A stretch of DNA of 64,000 nucleotides from Hymenobacter sublimis (GCF_023101345.1 NZ_CP095848.1:3312001-3376000); one strand, 5' to 3'; shown: positions 43,470 through 53,889, counted from the first letter of the stretch. Made by a program: numbers and translations. Notes: generated from the letters alone by a model not told the origin.

Positions 43470-46400
43470 TTAGGGCTGGGCGGCAATCTGTAGCCTCACG
43501 CCCGCCGAGTGGGTCGTAAACTCCGGGGCGTAGAGACACTGCAGCTGCGAGAGGCCGCCTGAGAAATTGCCGGCCTGGGCCGCCCGCAGGCGGTACTCAA
43601 AGGCGTGGGTGCCCTTAGGAAAGTAGCTGATAAAGAAGTTGGTGGCCGCGTCGCGGGGGCTTTCATAATAGCCCAGGCCGCCCTGGTAACGGTAGCTAGA
43701 AGTCTGGCCGATTAGCTCCAGGCCGGCGGCGCGCTGGTCTTTGAGGTGCACGTACTCCAGGTCTCGGTCGGCGCGTAGTACCAGGCGTACCACCAGCACG
43801 TCGCCGACGCGCAGGGGCGTGGCCGCGGTGAGGGGCTCCAGTACGGGGCCGGCGGCGGTGCGCTGCTCCCGATAGAGGCGGCGCTCCAGTTGCAGCTGCG
43901 TGGCGGCGGGCGTAATCTTATCTAGCTGCTCAAAGTACTGCCAGTACAAGGCGCCCCAGGCCACGCCGGCATCGGGCTTCTGCACCGTTACGCGGCCTTG
44001 GGCAGGCTTAATTTCGGTGGCGGGCCAGGTTACTTTGTAGTAGCCGGTGCCAGCCTGCTGACTGGTAGGCTGCACGGCCTTCCCTCCTACCGCTACCTGC
44101 AGGGGCTTAGTGGGTTGCAGCCAATTGGAACCGCGCAGTAGCAGGGCGTAGCAGGCATCGGCGGTGGCACGGGTGCTTGCCCAGTTCTGCACGCGCTTTT
44201 GGCTAAGTAGCCACAGCTTCATTTCATCCACGGCTTTCTGGTCGTTCAGCACTTCATCAAAAGACTCAATGAGGGTAGCTTGAGTTTCGGTAGGGGCTTC
44301 GCGCCAGTAGTAGCCGCCGCGCACCTCTTTCCAATACATGCCCAATTCAGGCGAGTGCAGGGCATTTTCCTGCAGGGCCGTAAGGATGCGCTTAACGGCA
44401 GCGGGCTGGGTTTTGGCGCGGTGCAACGCCAGGGCCGCCAACCCCTGCACGTAGCGCGTACGACCGAGCCAATAGGTAGCGGCTTGCTGCTGATAGTATG
44501 CCTGCGCCGGCTGGGCCTCTTTACGCACGGCCAGCGCCGGCCAGAAGCTGCGGGCGTACAAGGCCTGCACTTGCAAGTCGGTGAGGTGGTCTTGCTTGAG
44601 GTCTACTTTCGGCTGCTTGCGGAGCTGGGTGTAGTCGCGCTGCAGCTCCCCATCCAGGTAGGCTACGGCGTTCTGCAGAATTTGCCGGGCCTGTGGGTCT
44701 TGTTGGGCCTCGAAAGCGCCTAGTTTCTGCAACTTGCCGAAACCGGCCACAATGAGCTGGGTGATGTAACGGTCGGCGGGCATGCGTTCAAACCAAGGGA
44801 AGGCCCCGTCGGGCAGCTGCATCTGGCGGAGCTTGGTGAGGGCACGAGCAGTTTCGGCTTTCAGGCGGGGCTCATCGAATAGCTCGGCAAGGCGGCGCAT
44901 CCGCTCGGTTTCGTTCTGGGCGTCGCGCACCCAGGGCGTTTCCTGCAGTAGCAAGGTTTTCAGCTCCTGGTTTTGCTCCAGCTTGCTGCTCAGGGCAGCT
45001 TTGTCGCCGGCCTGGGCGGCCCGCTGCCACTCAGCCAGCACGGTGCGCAGCTGCGGGTTGCTCTGCAGAATTTTGGCGGCCAGCATGTTGGCGTAGAGGC
45101 GGGAGAAGGTCTGCTCGGAGCACTCGTAGGGGTACTCCATAAGGTAGGGCAATGCTTGCACGGCGTACCAGGCCGGGTTAGGCGTCATTTCCAGCGTGAG
45201 CGAGTAGTTGCGGCGGGTGCTGGAGGTAGTGCTGGTGAGCTTCTTCAACTCAAACTCCCGAGCAGCCGGGCCCACCACCGCCAGCGGCAGACTTTCGGTA
45301 ATGAGCAGGCGGTTAGGCAGCACTGGCAGCGTATTTTCTTCCCCGTCTTCTACCGTGCCTTGGTTTTGAGCCGCTAATTCTCTACTCTTTAACTTCTTAC
45401 GAAGCTTACGGTCGGTCTTGCCTTTTTCAGACTGACTAGCCACTTCCGCCCGCGCCACTACGCGGTAGGTTATGGCCTCAATGGGGAGCTGGTCTTCGGC
45501 AGTTTCGGGCAGGGTAAGGTTCCAGCTGACGGCTTGGCTCTGGTTGCCGCGGAGGCTGAATTTCACCTGTGCGGGGCCGCGTAGCACTTGGCTTCCGAGG
45601 GGCTGCTGGGTGCGGGCATCGAGCAGAAGAAGTTGGGCTGTACCATTGAGGGCCTGGGCGGTAAGGTTGCTGAGTTTGGCCGAGAAAGTCAGCTGGTCGC
45701 CTTCCCGGAAAAAGCGAGGGGCGTTGGGTGTTACCTGCAGGCTCTTCTGCGTTACTAGCTCCTGGCGCAGCAGGCCGGTGCGTAGCTGCTGGTCGTGGGC
45801 TAGGGCCAGCAGCTGCCAGCGCGTCACGGCTTCGGGCAGTTGAAATTCCAGCACAGTTTCGCCCTGGGCATTGGTACGCACGGCGGGCATCCAGAAGGCT
45901 GTTTCGCGAAAATCCTTGCGGGCCTGCACGCCACTGAGGTCGGGTTGAGAGGCAGCAGGCGTGGAGCCACTATTAGTAGTTTCTCGGAACTTAGCCGACC
46001 GTGCTACCCCGCGCACTTGGATTCTAGGAGCAGATACAGCGGCGGCCATTGGAGCCATTTCCTGATCAGCAACGGCCATAGCGCCTTCACTAGATTCTAA
46101 ACCGGCTAAGTCAGCAGGATTATCAGTGTTGCCTCTTATGGTTTTCAAGGCTACTACTTTATCTTTTGATTCCTCTTGGTCCGGAATTTCATCGTTGCCC
46201 CATAATCCCCACATATTCAGATGCGGGTAGCGAATGGCAGCCGGGTAATATGAGGCAACGTATTGGTTGAACAGCTCCACCCCATCCTCCGTCCCGAAGT
46301 GGCCGTTCCAGGCCAGAGTGGGCGGGAAATACGGCTGGTAGAATCTCGGGGCGGCGAAATCGTGGGGCCGGAATACGTCCAGCGACTTATCATAGAGCGT

Positions 46401-49400
46401 GGCCAGCAGCTCGGCGTCGGCGGGTTTACCATCGGTCTGGTGAATAGTGACGCGCCAGGTTTCCTTCTGGCCGGGCTGTAGCTTATCACGGAAGGTAGCA
46501 ATGCTGAGCACCAGTGGGGCGGGCTGCGTGGCTATCTGCACTGGGGCCATGCGGGTGTAGAGGCGGTTGTCGCGCACTTGGGTGAGGTGCACGTAGAGCT
46601 GGGCTTCACCGAGAGCGGCGGGCACAGGTATCTCCACCACGCGCTGCTCATTGGCGCGTAGCGTCAGCCACTGGTGGTGCAGGGTTTCGCCCTTGGCTTC
46701 GGCTTCCAGCAGCACCCGGGCGCCCTCCTGAGAGCTACCCACCAGAAAGCGGGCCGTTTGGCCGGGCGCTACGCTGTCTTGCAGGGGCACAAACCAGTTG
46801 GCTGTGGGTACGGGCAAGGTAGTAGTGGTGGGGTCGAAGAGGGTGAACCGCTGCTCCGTGCGGGCCGCAGGCTGACCGGCCGCTCCTAGGCTAGCCGTGG
46901 CTTCCAGCAGGTAGCGGCCCGGCGTTTGGGCGGCCAGGGTGGTTTGCAGGGCGGGCAGCAGCGGGGTTTTGTCGGTGTCGAAGTCTTGCGTAAGCACCAG
47001 GGTACGGGCCCAGGTGCTGTCGTTGTCTTCCTTGCCATAGGCATCCAGCGGGAAGCGGCGCTTGAACTCTTCTTGGCTCAGGGCCTCGCGCTCGGGCCGC
47101 TCCCAGAGGCGGGGGCGCAGGGCGCGGGTGGGTGGCGAGAGGCGGTAAAGGCGCAGCTGACCTTTGGCGGGCTGGGCCTCGCCGGCGGCATTGGTGCTGA
47201 TGAGGCGGGGCGTGGGTAACTGGGCGCGGTTAAGCAACTCGGGTAGCTCCAGGCGTAGCGTCAGGGCCTCGGTGCCCAGGCTCACGCGCTGAGTGCCGGT
47301 GCGGGTTTCGCCGGCGGCGTCCGTCACGTCGGCCGTTACCTCGAACACATAGCCAGGGGCCCAGCCACCGCGTTTGCTTTGTTGCAAGTCCTCCCCTTTG
47401 GCAAGGAACGTTACCGCGAAGCCTCCGGCTGAATCGGTGCGAGTGGTACCACTCAGAATTTCCTGCTCGGGCCGGCTATTGCCGTAGATGCTGCGGCCAT
47501 ACAGGGGCCAGAACGTGCGCCGCACCACTCGGTAGCGCACCGTGGCCCCGTCAATGGGCTGGCCGGCGTAGGCCGTGGCCGTGCCGCGCACCGTTACCTC
47601 CTGCCCCAGCACGGGCACGCCCTTCACTGGCTCAAACGCGACCTGGAAGGTAGGCCGCTTGTAGTCCTCCACGGCGAAGCTTTGGCTGCCATACTGTGTT
47701 TGCAACGACATTTCGCCGTTTAGCAAACCCGTGGGCAGCACAAAGGAGCCGTGAAAGGAGCCGAAGTCATTGGTTGTAAATTTCAGGGTCTTCACCGTCT
47801 GACTATTCACGTCCTTTAGCTCCACGGCAACCCCATGCTTCGTGAAGGGCCGCGTGACAGCCCGAATGGTTTCGGTAAGAATGCCTTTGAAGTACACCGT
47901 TTGGCCCGGGCGGTAAATGGCGCGGTCGGTGTACAGAAACAAATGCCAGCGCGGACGACTTTCTGGTTGTTGCGGTTGATTATTCCGGGAGTAAAAATTG
48001 CCCAGGTCCTCCGTCCAGAGGGAGTCAGCACCGTAGCTCAACAGTGCCGGACTGAACTGCGTGTAGTCTGACGAAGTGCTAAGGGGAATTTTCACCTGCC
48101 CCCCGGTGGTAGTTTGATCAGGTTGCCCCCGCCGCACTTCCATACGACGAGCCGCCTGATTATAGGTAGCGAGAAAGGGCAGTACCCGCACGCCGGCCTG
48201 GGGCGCGCCGTTCTGGCGGTGCAACACCAGCAACTCGGGGCCAGCGGTACGGCCGGCGCTGCGGCGCACGTAGCTTAGCTCGCTCACTTGCACCTGACCG
48301 TAGGCGGTAACCGCGCCGGGCTGCTCCTTGGTGGGATTGTTGGCAGCGGTGCTGAGCACAATGAGGTAGTGCCCCAGCGGCAAAGCCGGCCCGGCGTGCT
48401 GCACGGTGTGGCTGCGAAAGTCCTGGGGGCCAAGTGCATCTAGGGTCCAGGTAGCGGCGGGCTTGGCGGCCAAGGCCCGGGCGTAGCGCTGGCGCCAGGT
48501 TTTATCCTGCTGGAGTTCTGGCCGCTCCAGCTGGCGCAGAACTTGAGCGTTGCTGATGCGGTAGGCTGTGGCGTAGAGGCGCGGAACATTGCGCACCATC
48601 AGGCGCAGCAACCAGGGTTGATTGGGCAGCAGCACCTCCTCGGCAGTAAAACCTAGCTCCATGCGCTCCAACTGCTGCCGCAGGGCCGCCGCTTGTCGTC
48701 CTCCCCGCGACTTTGGGAACTGCGTGGCGGCCGCTACGGCCAGCTCGTGGGCTTTAGCGGGGTTGGTTTCCTGCCAGGTACCGGCTTCCAGCACCCGGAA
48801 CTCCGCACTGATGGGTAGGGCCTTGTACGTTTCGGCGGCACGGGCTAGGGCGGTACGGTATAGCTCGGCTTTGTTGGGCAGCTCCGAGTGCTCGTGCACG
48901 AACTCTAGGCGCAACCGGTCGGCATCGGCCAGGGCGGCGGGGTTGGCGGCATCTTGCAGGCGGAAAGCCAGTAGCTGCTGAAGGACCTGCAGGGCATGGA
49001 GCTGCCCATTGAGCGAGTCGGCTACTGGAGCCTGCAGTTTCAGGCGGGTAAATTCCGCAGCCGAACCAAACAAGGCCGCATCCGTCAGCTGGAACTGCTG
49101 AGCCGGCCGGGTTACGTAGTATTCATCGTTGCGAAGGCCTTCCACGGCGCGGTGGGCCAGCAACTCATACAGCGTGGGGCGCAGGGCGCGACCCTCAGCG
49201 CTGCCGCCCCGGCTGAGGGAGCCCAGGGTAATTAATTTTAGCTGCTGCTGGCGGCGGGGCTCGTCCTGTACCGAGGCCCGGTAATGCCGAATTACGGCTG
49301 CACCCAAGCGGGCGGCATCCCAGGTGCGCAGGTCGGTGCTACTTTGGTCGGCGGTATCGGGTTGGGTGCGCGTCCGGTCGTAGAGTTGGTAGCGGTGCCC

Positions 49401-49775
49401 CTGGTAGTAGCGCTCATAGAGCTGGGCCAGCAGGCTGTGCAGCACCGGCCGGGCCGGAAATTGCGCCGTTTTCAAGTTCCGCTCTACCAACTGAATCGCC
49501 TGCACATCGGCCTCCTCCTCCCGGGCTTCCAGCAGGCGCAGCTTATAGAGCAAGGCTCGTAGGTGCTCGGGTGTGTTCTGCTGGCGGCGGGCTTGCTGGT
49601 ACAGGGGCTCCAGCAGCTTGGCAGCCGAAGCTGTCTGGTCTTTGGCCAGCAGTTGTTCTATCTTTTTCCAGATAGCCGGGTTGCCGCTGGGGCCGTTGCC
49701 GGGCGGGGTAGTTTGGGAGGAGCCCGCGGAAAACAGCAGCAGCACGGCCAGCAAGCTTAACAGGAAAGGACGCAT
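43470..49775 (-). CDS. Alpha-2-macroglobulin family protein (MG domains, thioester)
   Basis: A 2101-residue exported protein from the ATG at 49775 (signal peptide ending AGSSQ). It has the order of bacterial A2Ms: an N-terminal helical/TPR-like region (about 30-350), MG1-like domains with a YRPGQTVYFKGILTE strand, a bait-like stretch around SAPRIQVRGVARSAKFRETT, and the thioester domain with C1552-S-E1554-Q1555 in YPYECSEQTFSR. The C-terminal domain is the receptor-binding-like MG fold. A2Ms trap proteases covalently through the thioester. It probably protects the envelope from host or competitor proteases. A carboxypeptidase-like domain is not visible. Confidence 0.92.
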   Translation of the reverse strand: MRPFLLSLLAVLLLFSAGSSQTTPPGNGPSGNPAIWKKIEQLLAKDQTASAAKLLEPLYQQARRQQNTPEHLRALLYKLRLLEAREEEADVQAIQLVERNLKTAQFPARPVLHSLLAQLYERYYQGHRYQLYDRTRTQPDTADQSSTDLRTWDAARLGAAVIRHYRASVQDEPRRQQQLKLITLGSLSRGGSAEGRALRPTLYELLAHRAVEGLRNDEYYVTRPAQQFQLTDAALFGSAAEFTRLKLQAPVADSLNGQLHALQVLQQLLAFRLQDAANPAALADADRLRLEFVHEHSELPNKAELYRTALARAAETYKALPISAEFRVLEAGTWQETNPAKAHELAVAAATQFPKSRGGRQAAALRQQLERMELGFTAEEVLLPNQPWLLRLMVRNVPRLYATAYRISNAQVLRQLERPELQQDKTWRQRYARALAAKPAATWTLDALGPQDFRSHTVQHAGPALPLGHYLIVLSTAANNPTKEQPGAVTAYGQVQVSELSYVRRSAGRTAGPELLVLHRQNGAPQAGVRVLPFLATYNQAARRMEVRRGQPDQTTTGGQVKIPLSTSSDYTQFSPALLSYGADSLWTEDLGNFYSRNNQPQQPESRPRWHLFLYTDRAIYRPGQTVYFKGILTETIRAVTRPFTKHGVAVELKDVNSQTVKTLKFTTNDFGSFHGSFVLPTGLLNGEMSLQTQYGSQSFAVEDYKRPTFQVAFEPVKGVPVLGQEVTVRGTATAYAGQPIDGATVRYRVVRRTFWPLYGRSIYGNSRPEQEILSGTTRTDSAGGFAVTFLAKGEDLQQSKRGGWAPGYVFEVTADVTDAAGETRTGTQRVSLGTEALTLRLELPELLNRAQLPTPRLISTNAAGEAQPAKGQLRLYRLSPPTRALRPRLWERPEREALSQEEFKRRFPLDAYGKEDNDSTWARTLVLTQDFDTDKTPLLPALQTTLAAQTPGRYLLEATASLGAAGQPAARTEQRFTLFDPTTTTLPVPTANWFVPLQDSVAPGQTARFLVGSSQEGARVLLEAEAKGETLHHQWLTLRANEQRVVEIPVPAALGEAQLYVHLTQVRDNRLYTRMAPVQIATQPAPLVLSIATFRDKLQPGQKETWRVTIHQTDGKPADAELLATLYDKSLDVFRPHDFAAPRFYQPYFPPTLAWNGHFGTEDGVELFNQYVASYYPAAIRYPHLNMWGLWGNDEIPDQEESKDKVVALKTIRGNTDNPADLAGLESSEGAMAVADQEMAPMAAAVSAPRIQVRGVARSAKFRETTNSGSTPAASQPDLSGVQARKDFRETAFWMPAVRTNAQGETVLEFQLPEAVTRWQLLALAHDQQLRTGLLRQELVTQKSLQVTPNAPRFFREGDQLTFSAKLSNLTAQALNGTAQLLLLDARTQQPLGSQVLRGPAQVKFSLRGNQSQAVSWNLTLPETAEDQLPIEAITYRVVARAEVASQSEKGKTDRKLRKKLKSRELAAQNQGTVEDGEENTLPVLPNRLLITESLPLAVVGPAAREFELKKLTSTTSSTRRNYSLTLEMTPNPAWYAVQALPYLMEYPYECSEQTFSRLYANMLAAKILQSNPQLRTVLAEWQRAAQAGDKAALSSKLEQNQELKTLLLQETPWVRDAQNETERMRRLAELFDEPRLKAETARALTKLRQMQLPDGAFPWFERMPADRYITQLIVAGFGKLQKLGAFEAQQDPQARQILQNAVAYLDGELQRDYTQLRKQPKVDLKQDHLTDLQVQALYARSFWPALAVRKEAQPAQAYYQQQAATYWLGRTRYVQGLAALALHRAKTQPAAVKRILTALQENALHSPELGMYWKEVRGGYYWREAPTETQATLIESFDEVLNDQKAVDEMKLWLLSQKRVQNWASTRATADACYALLLRGSNWLQPTKPLQVAVGGKAVQPTSQQAGTGYYKVTWPATEIKPAQGRVTVQKPDAGVAWGALYWQYFEQLDKITPAATQLQLERRLYREQRTAAGPVLEPLTAATPLRVGDVLVVRLVLRADRDLEYVHLKDQRAAGLELIGQTSSYRYQGGLGYYESPRDAATNFFISYFPKGTHAFEYRLRAAQAGNFSGGLSQLQCLYAPEFTTHSAGVRLQIAAQP

Positions 49776-49889
49776 AGGGGTAGAACGGATCAGGCGGGCA
49801 AATTGGTAAACAGCTGATGCCGGAGCCGCGCTGATTCCATACAGCTCCTCGCTAAAAAGCTCTTTTTCTTTTCGCCGCGGCAACCCCTA

Positions 49890-49939
49890 CAGCCCGAATC
49901 CCCGGCCACTCCAAGCGGAGCAACCGGGGATTCGGGCTG
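49890..49939 (-). terminator. Hairpin beyond the DinB gene
   Basis: A 16-bp perfect stem CAGCCCGAATCCCCGG (49890-49905) paired with 49924-49939. On the minus strand no U-run follows, so it may be a weak terminator between the DinB and A2M genes. Confidence 0.5.
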
Positions 49940-50018
49940 TGGCGAGGGTCAGTACTCGCTCTAAAATACTTCCTGCCTCCGGTTCGCTATCCACCAAGCA
50001 ACGCGGAAAATTCCTGGG

Positions 50019-50600
50019 TCAGGCGTTGATACGCTGGCCATCCAGCACCCGCTCGGCCTGCAGGATGTGGCGCTTCATGTGTTCTACCAGCAGTTCCAAG
50101 GCGTCGGTCAGGCGCGGGAGCAGCAGCGGAATAATAGGGTTAGGGATACGCACGGCGTTGGCGTTGATGTCCCGGGTTTGCTCAATCAGGCTGTCCAGCT
50201 CATCAAGTTGGCGGCTGAACACCTCCAGCACCGTGCGGGGTAGGCGCGAGCCGCTGGGGGCGTACTGCTGGGGCGTTTTCATGGTTTTTTCGGTGGCCGG
50301 CACCCGCATGGCCTCGGTCATTTTCTGCCCGAAAAACCCGTGTACTACCAGCTCCGCCGGTTTGGAGCCACGCTCCTTGGCAGCCTTAATTTTGCGGCTC
50401 ATTACCGGCAAGTACAGTCCGCCTACGATGTTGAGGTGCTCCAGGCACTGGCCCACGCTCCATTTGCCCGGCCCCGGCCCCCGGTTCAGCTGGTCATCAG
50501 TAAGCGGACGGAAGCGGCGGTTGGTGATGTCCCGTACCCGCTGCAGTTCAGCAGCCAGGGAATCCAGAAAATCAGTTGTGCGACGGGCGGTGGCGCTCAT
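50019..50600 (-). CDS. DinB-family protein
   Basis: A 193-residue DinB/YfiT-like four-helix-bundle protein. The start at 50600 (MSATARRTTDFL) is supported by the family N-terminus. The metal-binding histidine is in GKWSVGQCLEHLNIV, and later histidines include HGFFGQKM and LLVEHMKRHILQ. These proteins are probably metal-dependent, and some act as thiol-dependent transferases, but the role of this one is unknown. It is divergent from the gene at 50724. Confidence 0.88.
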   Translation of the reverse strand: MSATARRTTDFLDSLAAELQRVRDITNRRFRPLTDDQLNRGPGPGKWSVGQCLEHLNIVGGLYLPVMSRKIKAAKERGSKPAELVVHGFFGQKMTEAMRVPATEKTMKTPQQYAPSGSRLPRTVLEVFSRQLDELDSLIEQTRDINANAVRIPNPIIPLLLPRLTDALELLVEHMKRHILQAERVLDGQRINA

Positions 50601-50723
50601 AGTGGACGGGCGGTAAAGCGGAATAGACTGTAATGATACACCCCGCAAACGGTTTCGTCAATGTCCGTAGTGCTTGCGCGGCCAGATTGAAGTAAAATTC
50701 AGTGGGTAGCGTACCTTCGGGGC

Positions 50724-51698
50724 ATGCCTCGTTTTCTATACGTACTGCTGAGCTTTCTGGGGATTTTCACGATGCTATTGCCCACCGAGGCCACGGCCCA
50801 GGCCGTGCCCAACCCGGGCGAAAACGTAGCGTTCCTGGTCACGTTTGGGGCGCAGGCCGATAAAAGCTGGGGCGACGATGACTTCACCCAGACGTTCTTT
50901 TTTCTGGTTCCGAAGGAAAACCGTCAGCCGGTTTACATCCGCCTGTTTGACCCCGACTGCGGCGGACAGCACGACGAGGCCAAGTTTGGCTGGAACACTA
51001 CCACCGAGTTCAGTCTCTACGGCGGGCCGGGCGCCCACTCCGGCCCCGATGCCCGCCGCACCGAGCCCCAGGGCAACTTTCGCTCGGGTACCTTGCTGAA
51101 GCAAATGGCCTTCGGTGCCGAGAAAACCTATGACAACCGCTGGTACACCTTCGGGCCCCTTAACCCGCTGGAGGGCGAATTTGTCAAGGAGTTTGATGGC
51201 TACGTGTTTAAGCTGGTGGCCCAGGGCAAAAAGGGCGACGACGGCAACCTGTACCGATATTTCCTGAGCACGTCGCCTACCCAGAACGTGCCCGTGGAAG
51301 GTGGCAATGCCTTTACCTACGAGTACAGCTTCCGGCTTTCGCCCCAGCTCAAGGCCAAAACCCACCTCTACCCCTTCGTGAACGACCGGGTAGTGAGCAT
51401 TAAGCAAAGCAACTTCGACGTGGATGGAGACGTGACCCTGAAAATCTTTAGCGTTGCCAAAAACGGTCATTCCGCCACCGTGAGCGGCGACAACCGCTGG
51501 GCCAACAGCGTCCATCCCATCACGGACAAGGAGCACGGCCTGTCCCTGGACTTGCAAATAACCTCGCTTTCCAAGGCCTCCAACGACCTAGTGTTTTACG
51601 TGACGGACCAGTACGACGTGGCTCTGCCTTTCTTCGCCGTGCCACTCGGGGGCCCGCCCCGCTACCGCTACGATGTAGACGTGAAGATTCGGCGGTAG
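50724..51698 (+). CDS. Exported protein of unknown function
   Basis: A 324-residue protein with a signal peptide (about 1-27, ending ATAQ). The mature part is a beta-rich sequence (YIRLFDPDCGGQHDEAKFGW, KFGWNTTTEFSLYGGPGAHS, LNPLEGEFVKEFDGYVFKLV) and ends RYDVDVKIRR. It looks like a secreted or periplasmic beta-sandwich protein, but no family is recognised. TTG-N22-TACCTTCG just before the start (box at about 50712) could be a promoter, making the leader very short. Confidence 0.75.
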   Translation: MPRFLYVLLSFLGIFTMLLPTEATAQAVPNPGENVAFLVTFGAQADKSWGDDDFTQTFFFLVPKENRQPVYIRLFDPDCGGQHDEAKFGWNTTTEFSLYGGPGAHSGPDARRTEPQGNFRSGTLLKQMAFGAEKTYDNRWYTFGPLNPLEGEFVKEFDGYVFKLVAQGKKGDDGNLYRYFLSTSPTQNVPVEGGNAFTYEYSFRLSPQLKAKTHLYPFVNDRVVSIKQSNFDVDGDVTLKIFSVAKNGHSATVSGDNRWANSVHPITDKEHGLSLDLQITSLSKASNDLVFYVTDQYDVALPFFAVPLGGPPRYRYDVDVKIRR

Positions 51699-51798
51699 GC
51701 GCCACGGATAGCAGAAATAAAATAAAAGTGGAGCGTTGCGCTGATTTCGTTTATTTGTGAAATCAGTAATATTATGGCTAAACTCTACTTATTCTGCT

Positions 51799-52830
51799 AT
51801 GCCCGCTTCGCGCCCCGCTTCTTCCCGGCCTGCTCCTACTTCTGGTCGAAGGCGCGGCTCTTGGCCGGTGCTGCGTGCCGTGCGGCGCTACTTCGGCTTT
51901 TCCCGGCGCGAAACCTCTGGCTTTGTGGTGCTGCTAGGCCTGATCGTGCTGTGGCTGGTGCTTCCTCGCCTATTGCGCCCGGCCTTGCCGGCTTATGACC
52001 CTGCCCCCGACCAGCAGCAGCTCAACAATTGGGCCACGGAACTGGCGGCCCGGCGCACTACCCGGCCGGCCTTTGCTAGCCGCTACCCGCGGCGCGGGGC
52101 GGTGCCCCAGGTTGCGCTAACCCCCTTCGACCCCAACCAGCTTACGGCCACCGACTGGGAAGCCCGGGGCCTGCCGAGCTACGTAGCCCGCCGCATGGTC
52201 CACTACCGGGAGGTTATTGGCGGCTTTCGGGCTAAGGAGCAGATTCAACGGACCTACGGCCTGGAACCCGACTTGTACGCCCGCCTAGCCCCCTACATGC
52301 AGCTGCCGGATCAGTTACCTCCGCGCGAGGCTCGCTCCTACCCCAGCCGTGGCCCGTACCCAGACCGTAAGCCGTTTGAGCAAACCGCGGGAAGCCGGTT
52401 TCCGCGCAAGCCCACCCGCTTGGCAGCCTTTGACCTCAACGCCGCCGATACCACCCAGCTCATGCAAATTCGGGGCATTGGCCGGGGCTACGCGCGGCGC
52501 ATCATAGAGTACCGGCAGCGGCTCGGGGGCTTCCAGAACAAGGAGCAAACCGCCGAGATTTATGCCCTGCGCGACGCGCCCGACCTGGTGGACAGCCTGC
52601 GCAAGTACACCTTCGTGGCCCCGGGCTTCGCGCCAGCTATGTTGGATGTTAATAATGCCTCGTTCGAGATGTTGCAGGCCCACCCTTACGTTGGCAAGCG
52701 CCTGGCCCGCGTGCTCGTTGCTTTTCGGCAGCAGCACGGCCCGTTTCGGCAGCCCACTGATTTGCGTCAGATTCGGATTCTGGATCAGGCCACTTTTGAC
52801 AAACTAGCGCCTTATCTGGAGCTGAAATAA
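51799..52830 (+). CDS. Helix-hairpin-helix protein (ComEA-like repeats), membrane-anchored
   Basis: A 343-residue protein. After a basic N-terminus there is one membrane segment (about 43-63: SGFVVLLGLIVLWLVLP). Then come three HhH-like units: about 115-155 (DWEARGLPSYVARRMVHYRE), about 210-255 (FDLNAADTTQLMQIRGIGRG, then ARRIIEYRQRLGGFQNKEQ) and about 275-325 (LDVNNASFEMLQAHPYVGKR, LARVLVAFRQQHGPFR). Such proteins can bind DNA (ComEA-type), but the sequence lacks other competence genes nearby, so a structural role is possible. A GTG 42 bases upstream is also possible. Confidence 0.82.
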   Translation: MPASRPASSRPAPTSGRRRGSWPVLRAVRRYFGFSRRETSGFVVLLGLIVLWLVLPRLLRPALPAYDPAPDQQQLNNWATELAARRTTRPAFASRYPRRGAVPQVALTPFDPNQLTATDWEARGLPSYVARRMVHYREVIGGFRAKEQIQRTYGLEPDLYARLAPYMQLPDQLPPREARSYPSRGPYPDRKPFEQTAGSRFPRKPTRLAAFDLNAADTTQLMQIRGIGRGYARRIIEYRQRLGGFQNKEQTAEIYALRDAPDLVDSLRKYTFVAPGFAPAMLDVNNASFEMLQAHPYVGKRLARVLVAFRQQHGPFRQPTDLRQIRILDQATFDKLAPYLELK

Positions 52831-53019
52831 AGGCCTGTAACCCGCGCCGGTTCTGAGTTACCCCGAGGGCGAGCAGAGGTAACCGCCACCTTTGCGGCGG
52901 CTAGTGCGGTGGCTTCCGGCTGGAAATGGTAATTTTCGGCCGTGGGACGCGCTTACTTAGCGTAGGCTCCCGTAGCTCCGGCTATTATTTGCCCGGGTTG
53001 TAGATTTCATGCGTCCTTT

Positions 53020-53886
53020 ATGCCTTTCTCAGCGCCTCAGAAGCTAGTTCTCGGCTTTTTCCTTTCGGCTGCAGCTTACTGTGGCTGTAGCTCCGACCAA
53101 GGCCGGGGCGACTTTGGCAGCGCGGAGGACCAATACGAAGTAGAGGAAATCGGGCGACTCGACCGGCAACGGGTAGCCGAAAGCTCAGGGCTGGAAATAG
53201 CCGGCCCCGAGGGCGACTTATGGACCCACGCCGATGGCGGCAATACGGCCCGCCTGTACAAAATCACCCGCCAGGGCGACTTGCTACAAACCTTGGACCT
53301 GGCGCCCCTGCAGAACATCGATTGGGAAGATTTAACCCAGGACGACGAGCAGCGCCTTTACCTGGGCGACTTTGGCAACAACCAGAACAAGCGGCGCAAT
53401 CTGTGCATTTACCGGCTCAGCGGCTCTGGCCTCAACCAAGTTGACACCATCGAGTTCAGCTACCCCGATCAGCGGGCCTTCCCACCCCGCAAGCCCAAGC
53501 GCAACTTCGATTGTGAGGCCTTCTACTACTACCAGGACAGTCTGTACCTCTTCACTAAAAACCGGGGTGAAGGTCACTGGCTCAAGCAATACGTGCTGCC
53601 GGCGCGGCCGGGGCGCCACCTGGCCCGCCTAGCCGACAGCCTGCAATTACCTACCTGGGTTACCAGCGCCGATATCAGCCCTGATGGCAAGCGCGTAGTG
53701 CTGCTGGGTTACGAGCAGGCCTACCTGTTTGAGCGCCTACCCGGCCGCCGCCTCTTCGACGGCTTGAAAAGCAACTTGGCGCTGCCCGAGTCAGGGCAGG
53801 CCGAGGCCTTGGTGTTCGTGAATGAACAGGATTTCATTTTCAGCAACGAGAAAGGCAAGCTGTTTTCCGTGACGCGCAAGCGCTAA
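53020..53886 (+). CDS. Lipoprotein of SdiA-regulated/phytase-like propeller type, uncertain
   Basis: A 288-residue lipoprotein, probably lipidated at Cys23 (YCGC, then SSDQ). The mature part has repeated short strand motifs (SSGLEIAGPEGDLWTHADGG, NIDWEDLTQDDEQRLYLGDF, NFDCEAFYYYQDSLYLFTKN, DISPDGKRVVLLGY), typical of a beta-propeller and reminiscent of SdiA-regulated or esterase-like phytase proteins of Bacteroidota. No catalytic residues are identified. A convergent terminator follows. Confidence 0.7.
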   Translation: MPFSAPQKLVLGFFLSAAAYCGCSSDQGRGDFGSAEDQYEVEEIGRLDRQRVAESSGLEIAGPEGDLWTHADGGNTARLYKITRQGDLLQTLDLAPLQNIDWEDLTQDDEQRLYLGDFGNNQNKRRNLCIYRLSGSGLNQVDTIEFSYPDQRAFPPRKPKRNFDCEAFYYYQDSLYLFTKNRGEGHWLKQYVLPARPGRHLARLADSLQLPTWVTSADISPDGKRVVLLGYEQAYLFERLPGRRLFDGLKSNLALPESGQAEALVFVNEQDFIFSNEKGKLFSVTRKR

Positions 53887-53889
53887 AAA

